Shown here: positions 59,276 to 64,000 of the stretch, one piece after another
How positions within the stretch are numbered: the first letter of the stretch is position 1
How the letters are laid out: each line of letters starts with the position of its first letter
Source of the DNA: Brevibacillus sedimenti
GTDB taxonomy: Bacteria; Bacillota; Bacilli; Brevibacillales; Brevibacillaceae
Direction of reading: 5' to 3'
Length of the DNA stretch: 64,000 bases
NCBI RefSeq assembly: GCF_020923495.1
Contig: NZ_CP064048.1
Location: 707,501-771,500, forward strand
Position numbers and translations under genes: made by a program
The notes under the pieces: generated by a model
Database searches by the model: none
Seen by the model: only the letters and a program-made list of their open reading frames with translations
What the model was told of the DNA's origin: nothing

Positions 59276-60085
59276 TTACTCGTTACCGAAGTACTGGTTG
59301 TAGATTTCCTGCAATTTTCCGTTTTCCTTAATCTTTTTCAGGCCCTCGTTGATCTTGTTCAACAGCTCTGTATTGCCCTTTTTCACAATGATGCCGTAAT
59401 ACTCTTTTTCAAAGGAATCGTCCTTGATCATCTTGAACTTCTTGTCCTTGAATTTCTTGACGTAGTACTTGATCATGCCGTCGTCGCCCACTACGGCGTC
59501 GACCCGTCCGTTGTAAAAGTCGTCGATCGCGGACGGCATGTCGTCGTAGCCTTTCAGCCCTTCATAGGTGTTTCCGAACGCCTTTTGCACGACAAATTCG
59601 CCCGTCGTCGCCGCCTGCACGCCGATCTTCTTGCCTTTCAGGTCGGCCAGCTTGGTAACCGGAGAGTTCTCCGGCACGAGAATCAGCTGGTTGGCTTCAA
59701 AATAGGGTTCAGAAAAATCGTACTTTTGTTTGCGGTCTTCGCGAATCGTGATCGACGAAATCCCGATGTCCACGGTCCCCCTGTCCAGTCCGTCAAAGAG
59801 CGGGTCCCATCCTGTGTTTTTCCATTCGATCTTGAATCCGGCGGCTTCCGCGATGGCATTCATCACGTCAATGTCGTGACCGCTAATCTTGTCCGCCTCC
59901 ATCATTTGAAACGGCGGATACGCTGCGTCGGTACCGACCACATACACTTTTTCCGACGCACCGCCGCCCCCCGAGGAACTGCTACCGCTTGCAGCCTGCT
60001 TGTCACCCGCACCACAGGCAGTTACCAAGAGACCGACCCCAACCGTCAGCATCAACGACAACAACCATTTGCTTCCGCGTCTCAT
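59276..60085 (-). CDS. Polar amino acid ABC transporter substrate-binding lipoprotein
   Basis: 269 residues. Lipoprotein signal with LLVTAC, then a Gly/Ser linker and a family 3 binding protein domain: VVGTDAAYPPFQMMEADKIS, DIDVMNAIAEAAGFKIEW, VDIGISSITIREDRKQKYDF and later GKKIGVQAATTGEFV. Probably binds a basic or polar amino acid; the ligand is not clear. ATG 60085 has GAGGGGGTT upstream. The 5' region carries DnaA-box-like repeats. Confidence 0.93.
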   Translation of the reverse strand: MRRGSKWLLSLMLTVGVGLLVTACGAGDKQAASGSSSSGGGGASEKVYVVGTDAAYPPFQMMEADKISGHDIDVMNAIAEAAGFKIEWKNTGWDPLFDGLDRGTVDIGISSITIREDRKQKYDFSEPYFEANQLILVPENSPVTKLADLKGKKIGVQAATTGEFVVQKAFGNTYEGLKGYDDMPSAIDDFYNGRVDAVVGDDGMIKYYVKKFKDKKFKMIKDDSFEKEYYGIIVKKGNTELLNKINEGLKKIKENGKLQEIYNQYFGNE

Positions 60086-60135
60086 GTTTGAATAACCCCC
60101 TCGTCTGTATCTCTCTGCCTTGTTTTTCCCCAGCG

Positions 60136-60210
60136 CTGTCCACACCGAGATAACGGTCACTTCGCGTTCTCCACAAAGTTGTCCACATTATCCACAGACG
60201 GTTGTGCACA
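60136..60210 (+). promoter_or_regulatory. Cluster of five DnaA-box-like 9-mers
   Basis: Same orientation: CTGTCCACA (60136), TTCTCCACA (60167), TTGTCCACA (60179), TTATCCACA (60188, perfect consensus TTATNCACA) and TTGTGCACA (60202). The last four lie within 44 bases. Clusters like this outside the origin bind DnaA in B. subtilis. It lies upstream of the amino acid transporter genes. Confidence 0.6.
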
Positions 60211-60302
60211 AGCTGGGAATAACTCCCCCCGCCCCGCGTCCCTGCTGCCCTCGGTGCCTGGGACAGGAAAAACGAGGTTCGTTTTTTAAGAAATCCGAAA
60301 AA

Positions 60303-60355
60303 TGAAAAAAGGATTCCTGTCAGAGATAGTTCTCTCTGACTATACGGGAATCCTT
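60303..60355 (-). terminator. Terminator of the motAB-like pair
   Basis: AAGGATTCC / GGAATCCTT outer stem with inner CAGAGA/TCTCTG, and TTTTTTC on the minus strand, after the MotB-like stop. Confidence 0.85.
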
Positions 60356-60394
60356 CCGAAAAAAGCATTTTTATTGACAGAAAAATTTGAACTG

Positions 60395-61180
60395 TTATTC
60401 CTTTTCGACCAGGATGAGCAAATCCACGCCGCGGTTGCGAGAGCCGTTCCCTGTGTCGGTCGTGTCCACCTGCGCGGCGAGTTCCTCCCACCCCGCCACG
60501 GAAAAGCGGGAGGCCGGCAGATCGTGGGACTCCACCAGTTCACGCATCACGGCCAGCGCCCGCGCCGACGACACCTCCCAGTCGGAGCGGTACGGGCTTG
60601 AGGCGACAGGGAGATCGTCCGTGCAGCTTTCGATCCGGACGCGGTACGAATAGTGGCGCAAGACTTGGGCCACGACGTCCACCATTTGTCTTCCCTCGTC
60701 CATCAGCTCGGCGGAGCCGCGGCCGAACAAGCTCGTTTCCGGCAGGCGCACTCGCAGCCCGTCCCCGGTCTCTGTGAAATCGACTTGCTTCCCCCGCAGC
60801 GCGGAGGCGAGCTGCGTACGGATGCGCTCCATGTCACGCTTGGCCGCATCGGCTGCCGCTGACGTCGCATCCGGGCGGGGAGGGCTCTCTTCCGCGCTCT
60901 TCCCCTCCACTGCAGCTGCCAACGCTTCCCGCCTGGCTTCCAGTTGGTGAATCTCCCGCTCCAGCTCCAGCTTTTGCAGATTCAGCAGGTCGAGGCTTTC
61001 GTGCACCTGTTTCAAGCTGGCCTGCTGCCGCTCCACTTCGTCCATCTGCACCTTGATCTTGGCCGCGTGGGCCGCCGCGATGATCACGACGATCACAAAC
61101 AGCAGGGTAAACAAGTCGCTGTAGCTGATCAGCCAGCTCTTTTCCAGTTCCTTTTCGTCGTACAGCCGGTCGTCATGCAT
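60395..61180 (-). CDS. MotB-like flagellar stator/OmpA domain protein
   Basis: 261 residues. One N-terminal helix with the essential ion-conducting Asp in WLISYSDLFTLLFVIVVII, a coiled coil (about 45-95), and a C-terminal OmpA-like peptidoglycan-binding domain (GLRVRLPETSLFGRGSAEL, SARALAVMRELVE, NRGVDLLI). With the preceding MotA-like protein it should form a stator. It is translationally coupled to motA (8-base overlap). Confidence 0.88.
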   Translation of the reverse strand: MHDDRLYDEKELEKSWLISYSDLFTLLFVIVVIIAAAHAAKIKVQMDEVERQQASLKQVHESLDLLNLQKLELEREIHQLEARREALAAAVEGKSAEESPPRPDATSAAADAAKRDMERIRTQLASALRGKQVDFTETGDGLRVRLPETSLFGRGSAELMDEGRQMVDVVAQVLRHYSYRVRIESCTDDLPVASSPYRSDWEVSSARALAVMRELVESHDLPASRFSVAGWEELAAQVDTTDTGNGSRNRGVDLLILVEKE

Positions 61181-61982
61181 GGCGATCCTGCCTTTCGATC
61201 GTTCCTCTGACGCTGCCCGGCTGCTTGATCAGCACCAGCTTGCGGTCCCCGGGCAGGAACGAATTCAGTTTTTCAAACAGCAGACGCGGCGTCTCCATCC
61301 GCTGTAGCCCGACGCACCCTTCGATGTACAGCCGCTTTTCGAACATCTCCTGGTCGTGGATGTCCATCAGCCGGTAGTAGCACGGCAAGGCAATCAGGTT
61401 GGCCAGCAGCGCCCCGTACAGCGTCGCCACCACCGCCGAGCTGAGACTGTACCCGGTCGTGGTAAAGTCGGAAAGCGTCTTCAGCACCCCCGTCATCCCC
61501 ACAAGCGTTCCCACCAGTCCCATGCCCGGCGCCAGCAGACTGATCAATCGGAAGAAGCCCGCCGCCTGCTGGTACCGATACTGTTCCCCTTTCAGCTCGT
61601 TTTCCAGTATCATGCGCAGTTCATCCTCCGGCACGCCTTCAATCGCCAGCAAGCTGCCGCGGCGGACGAACGCATCCTGCTCGTTCTCCAGTTCTTTTTC
61701 CAACGCCAGATGCCCCCGTTCCTTCTGCACCAAGGCATAGTAGTAGAATCGTTTGATCGTCTCTTCCACGTTTCCCTCCCGGCCATGCATCAGAAGCCGG
61801 ATCAAGGAGCGCAGTTCCAGGTGCCTGCGCTTGATCGCATAGGCGATCAGCACGGCCAGCGCCACCAGCTCAATCGCCGTCATGTTCAGCAGATCGGCTG
61901 CGCTGCCGTTGAGGTAGATCGCGTGCACAAACATAAGCAAGACTGCTCCCACCAGCAGGAGCGAGCGATGTTTTGTCGACAA
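61173..61982 (-). CDS. MotA-like flagellar stator protein
   Basis: 269 residues, four transmembrane helices. The MotA-type proline motifs APGMGLVGTLVGM and LYGALLANLIALPCYYRL are present, with a cytoplasmic loop rich in charges. The TTG start at 61982 has GGTGA with 6-base spacing. Whether it uses protons or sodium cannot be told from sequence alone. It is probably an accessory pair, since no flagellar genes adjoin it except yjfB-like. Confidence 0.88.
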   Translation of the reverse strand: MSTKHRSLLLVGAVLLMFVHAIYLNGSAADLLNMTAIELVALAVLIAYAIKRRHLELRSLIRLLMHGREGNVEETIKRFYYYALVQKERGHLALEKELENEQDAFVRRGSLLAIEGVPEDELRMILENELKGEQYRYQQAAGFFRLISLLAPGMGLVGTLVGMTGVLKTLSDFTTTGYSLSSAVVATLYGALLANLIALPCYYRLMDIHDQEMFEKRLYIEGCVGLQRMETPRLLFEKLNSFLPGDRKLVLIKQPGSVRGTIERQDRHA

Positions 61983-62088
61983 GAGGTGTCACCATCCCGT
62001 TGAAGTAGTTCTGTTACGTGTATCGGTTAATCGCCCGTGGTTGATGAATGATAGTGAAGCGATGGGTACGTGCGAGATGCTTTTTTTC

Positions 62089-62116
62089 TAATCCGACGCA
62101 AGCAAAATGCCGATAC
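62089..62116 (+). promoter_or_regulatory. Sigma-D promoter for the YjfB-like gene
   Basis: TAAT (62089-62092), 16-base spacer, GCCGATAC (62109-62116), close to consensus TAAA-N15/16-GCCGATAT. About 57 bases before the GTG start. Confidence 0.75.
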
Positions 62117-62172
62117 CTGAAATAGTTCCCCATGTTTGTCCCATGAACCTGTACGGAAGAAGGTGACCGATC

Positions 62173-62352
62173 GTGAACATGGTCCAATTGAAGCAAGCCA
62201 TAGCCATCAGTCTGACGAAACAGGTGCAGTCCACCGCCCAGGCGCTGGCGTCTACAATGTTGGAGGACTTTGCCAAAACCCAGCAAACCATCCAGCAGGC
62301 GGCACAAGCTCCGCATCCATCGCTGGGAAAAGTGCTTGACGTACGGGTTTAA
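62173..62352 (+). CDS. YjfB family small motility protein
   Basis: 59 residues (V/M-N-M-VQLKQAIAISLTKQVQ...). Its ending QQAAQAPHPSLGKVLDVRV matches the YjfB family C-terminus (APHPHLG then V/I-D-V/I). YjfB-type genes belong to the sigma-D regulon in B. subtilis; function unknown. Start GTG at 62173 (AGAAGGTGA SD, 6 bases) or the ATG at 62179. It has its own sigma-D promoter and terminator. Confidence 0.8.
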   Translation: MNMVQLKQAIAISLTKQVQSTAQALASTMLEDFAKTQQTIQQAAQAPHPSLGKVLDVRV

Positions 62353-62363
62353 CCCGGGACATG

Positions 62364-62393
62364 GCAGGCTGTCGGACAGCCTGCTTGTTTTTT
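62364..62393 (+). terminator. Terminator of the YjfB-like gene
   Basis: Perfect GCAGGCTG / CAGCCTGC stem, 5-base loop, then TTGTTTTTT on the plus strand. Confidence 0.9.
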
Positions 62394-62405
62394 GTATACA
62401 CGGAA

Positions 62406-62438
62406 AAAAGGCCGCTGATCAACAGTCAGCAGCCTTTT
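62406..62438 (-). terminator. Terminator of the IPT-repeat gene
   Basis: GGAAAAGGC(t)GCTGA / TCAGC(g)GCCTTTTTT on the minus strand, 30 bases after the stop codon. Confidence 0.88.
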
Positions 62439-62467
62439 CCATCTACCATTTGCTTTAGTCTTTTGTA

Positions 62468-64000
62468 TCAAGGGTTATAAATCGAAAAGCCGAAGTGATA
62501 AACATCACGGTCACTTACATTCTCTATTTTTCTGGCCAACGATGGTTGGGCAGCGTCGTATATGCCCTCATAGAATTCAATATTTACAATGTCGTAGTAA
62601 TGTGTTGCCAGCGGCAAATAGTAGACGTGCTCTCCTTTTGCAGCCGGCAAGATCATCTGAAAGGCGAAGCGCCCGTTGTCGTCCGTGATGAACTCCATCT
62701 GTTTGACGGCTTCCGAATTGAGATGGCCAAGGAAACGGAAGGTCATCTTTTCATGGGGCAGCGGATTTCCGCTGTGGTCTGTAACAGTGCCTTCAAACGT
62801 TACCGGAACAAAATCATCCACCCGCCACTTGTCCCCGTAGCCATAGTTGATCGGGCCTCCCCCGCTTGGAGTAATGACATTGGTGATCTGAACGCTGCCT
62901 ACATCTGCAGGCGTGTCCACGCGGTCATTTGGATCTGGCGTGCTGCGATACGTAAATGCGGATTTCAGTGTGTAGAATTGCCCATCCGGGTTGACAACCG
63001 TGATATCAACCGTACCCTCTGTATTTGCCACAGGAGCTTTTACTTTTACGTAACCGTCCGTATAGTAAGCCAGAATATCTGCCTGGATATCCCCGAAGAA
63101 TACCTTGACATCCGGCTGCAGATATGCTCCCAGTACATATACCTCTTTTTCCTCTGTCAACAATCCACTGGATGGTGTCACACTTTTTACCTGTGGGGCA
63201 GAATCGGCCAAATAGGTATAGGCAGCGGTTAATGTTGCTTCTTTTCCGTCCGGATTTACTACTTTTACGTCAACGGTTCCTGGAGCATCGCCCGGCGGTG
63301 CTTTCACGTTTATTCGCTTGGTCCCGTAATAGGTGCTGAGTTGGGCTTCCTTCCCTCCCATGTATACTTTCAAACCTTCGACAAAGTCTTTCCCGTCAAT
63401 GTAAATGAGTTCGCCACCCTCAAGCTTTCCGCTCGTGGGGTAAATCTTGGTGATCGCCGGTATCATCTCCGGCGGTGCCTGGTAGGTGTAAGCATTGGCC
63501 AACACCGCTTCTTTTCCGTCCGGATTTACCACTTTTACGTCAACGGTTCCCGGAGCATCTCCCGGCGGTGCCTTCACGTTGATTCGTTTCGGCCCGTAAT
63601 AGGTGTATAATTGGGCTTCCTTCCCTCCCATGTATACTTTCAACCCTTCGACAAAGTCTTTTCCGTCGATGTAAATGAGTTCGCCACCCTCAAGCTTCCC
63701 GCTCGTCGGGGTAATCTTGGTGATCGCCGGTATCATCTCCGGCGGTGCTTGATAGGTATAAGCATTGGAAAGCACCGCTTCTTTTCCGTCCGGGTTCACC
63801 ACTTTTACGTCAACGGTTCCCGGTGCATCTCCCGGCGGTGCCTTCACGTTTATTCGGGTCTTCCCGTAATAGGTGTTGAGTTGGGCTTCTTTCCCTCCCA
63901 TGTATACTTTCAAACCTTCGACAAAGTCTTTTCCGTCGATGTAAATGAGTTCGCCACCCTCAAGCTTCCCGCTCGTCGGGGTAATCTTGGTGATCGCTGG
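62468..64000 (-). CDS. IPT/TIG-repeat surface protein, 5' end outside window
   Basis: 511 codons seen; the frame is open at base 64000, so the signal peptide and any further repeats lie outside. Tandem IPT/TIG immunoglobulin-like domains: at least three almost identical 90-residue units (PTSGKLEGGELIYIDGKDFV, VNPDGKEAVLANAYTYQAPP), a fourth diverged one (TPSSGLLTEEKEVYVLGAYL), then a different beta-rich C-terminal domain (PVTFEGTVTDHSGNPLPHEK). No LPxTG or other cell-wall anchor at the C-terminus, so it is either secreted or anchored at the N-terminus. Confidence 0.85.
   Translation of the reverse strand, partial: PAITKITPTSGKLEGGELIYIDGKDFVEGLKVYMGGKEAQLNTYYGKTRINVKAPPGDAPGTVDVKVVNPDGKEAVLSNAYTYQAPPEMIPAITKITPTSGKLEGGELIYIDGKDFVEGLKVYMGGKEAQLYTYYGPKRINVKAPPGDAPGTVDVKVVNPDGKEAVLANAYTYQAPPEMIPAITKIYPTSGKLEGGELIYIDGKDFVEGLKVYMGGKEAQLSTYYGTKRINVKAPPGDAPGTVDVKVVNPDGKEATLTAAYTYLADSAPQVKSVTPSSGLLTEEKEVYVLGAYLQPDVKVFFGDIQADILAYYTDGYVKVKAPVANTEGTVDITVVNPDGQFYTLKSAFTYRSTPDPNDRVDTPADVGSVQITNVITPSGGGPINYGYGDKWRVDDFVPVTFEGTVTDHSGNPLPHEKMTFRFLGHLNSEAVKQMEFITDDNGRFAFQMILPAAKGEHVYYLPLATHYYDIVNIEFYEGIYDAAQPSLARKIENVSDRDVYHFGFSIYNP

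Noticed and set aside
62468-64000. CRISPR array from evenly spaced repeats
   Set aside because: The repeats are 270 bases long, contiguous and coding (IPT domains), with no spacers.

Overview
The window looks like chromosomal DNA of a fairly GC-rich Bacillales bacterium. Gene order is the strongest clue: hprK with a yvoF-type acyltransferase and the hisZGDBHAF(IE) operon, then uvrBA, minJ-like/ctpB/ftsXE, cccB, prfB, secA, hpf and a csp gene, much as in Bacillus subtilis. Spo0-lineage features such as a short HisG with HisZ, HPr kinase, long-form HPF and AhrC-like ARG boxes agree. A Paenibacillaceae member close to Brevibacillus is my best guess, by inference only. Most genes lie on the minus strand.

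Layout. 1-7.0 kb: a TAXI-type TRAP transporter (permease, DUF1850 protein, binding lipoprotein) next to an NtrC-type two-component system, with a textbook sigma-54 promoter between them. 7.1-8.0 kb: a broken GNAT gene and a hairpin-rich non-coding stretch. 8.0-14.5 kb: eight-gene histidine operon. 14.7-16.2 kb: acyltransferase and hprK. 16.4-18.6 kb, plus strand: an agr-like unit (GHKL sensor kinase, AgrB protease, short AgrD-like gene whose frame is broken at a T8 tract). 18.6-24.2 kb: HD hydrolase, uvrA and uvrB with a LexA-like box. 24.3-25.3 kb: orphan FlgD-like repeat protein. 25.4-33.5 kb: YcdB/PepSY-like secreted protein, MinJ-like PDZ protein, ctpB, EnvC-like M23 protein, ftsX and ftsE. 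33.8-36.9 kb: iron alcohol dehydrogenase and a class C group II intron placed directly behind the argH terminator. 37-51.5 kb: argininosuccinate and carbamoyl phosphate genes (argGH, argF, carAB, argDBC; argJ absent from the cluster), interrupted at 40-42.9 kb by an AT-richer module with an HD-GYP protein, a DUF5317 protein, a 25-residue secreted peptide and a tandem structured RNA leader. 51.7-58.4 kb: cccB, a YciI-like gene, frameshifted prfB, an orphan gene, secA, hpf and csp. 58.5-60.1 kb: polar amino acid ABC permease and binding lipoprotein. 60.4-62.4 kb: motAB-like stator genes and a YjfB-type small motility gene with a sigma-D promoter. 62.5-64 kb: the C-terminal part of an IPT/TIG-repeat surface protein.

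The most unusual items are the tandem pseudoknot-like RNA in front of a secreted pentapeptide-type precursor and c-di-GMP hydrolase-type genes (42.5-42.8 kb); the agr-like operon with an interrupted, cysteine-poor pheromone gene; three arginine promoters that share one design with an ARG half-box laid over the -35 element; and a cluster of DnaA-box-like 9-mers at 60.14-60.21 kb. No tRNA, rRNA or CRISPR array was seen.
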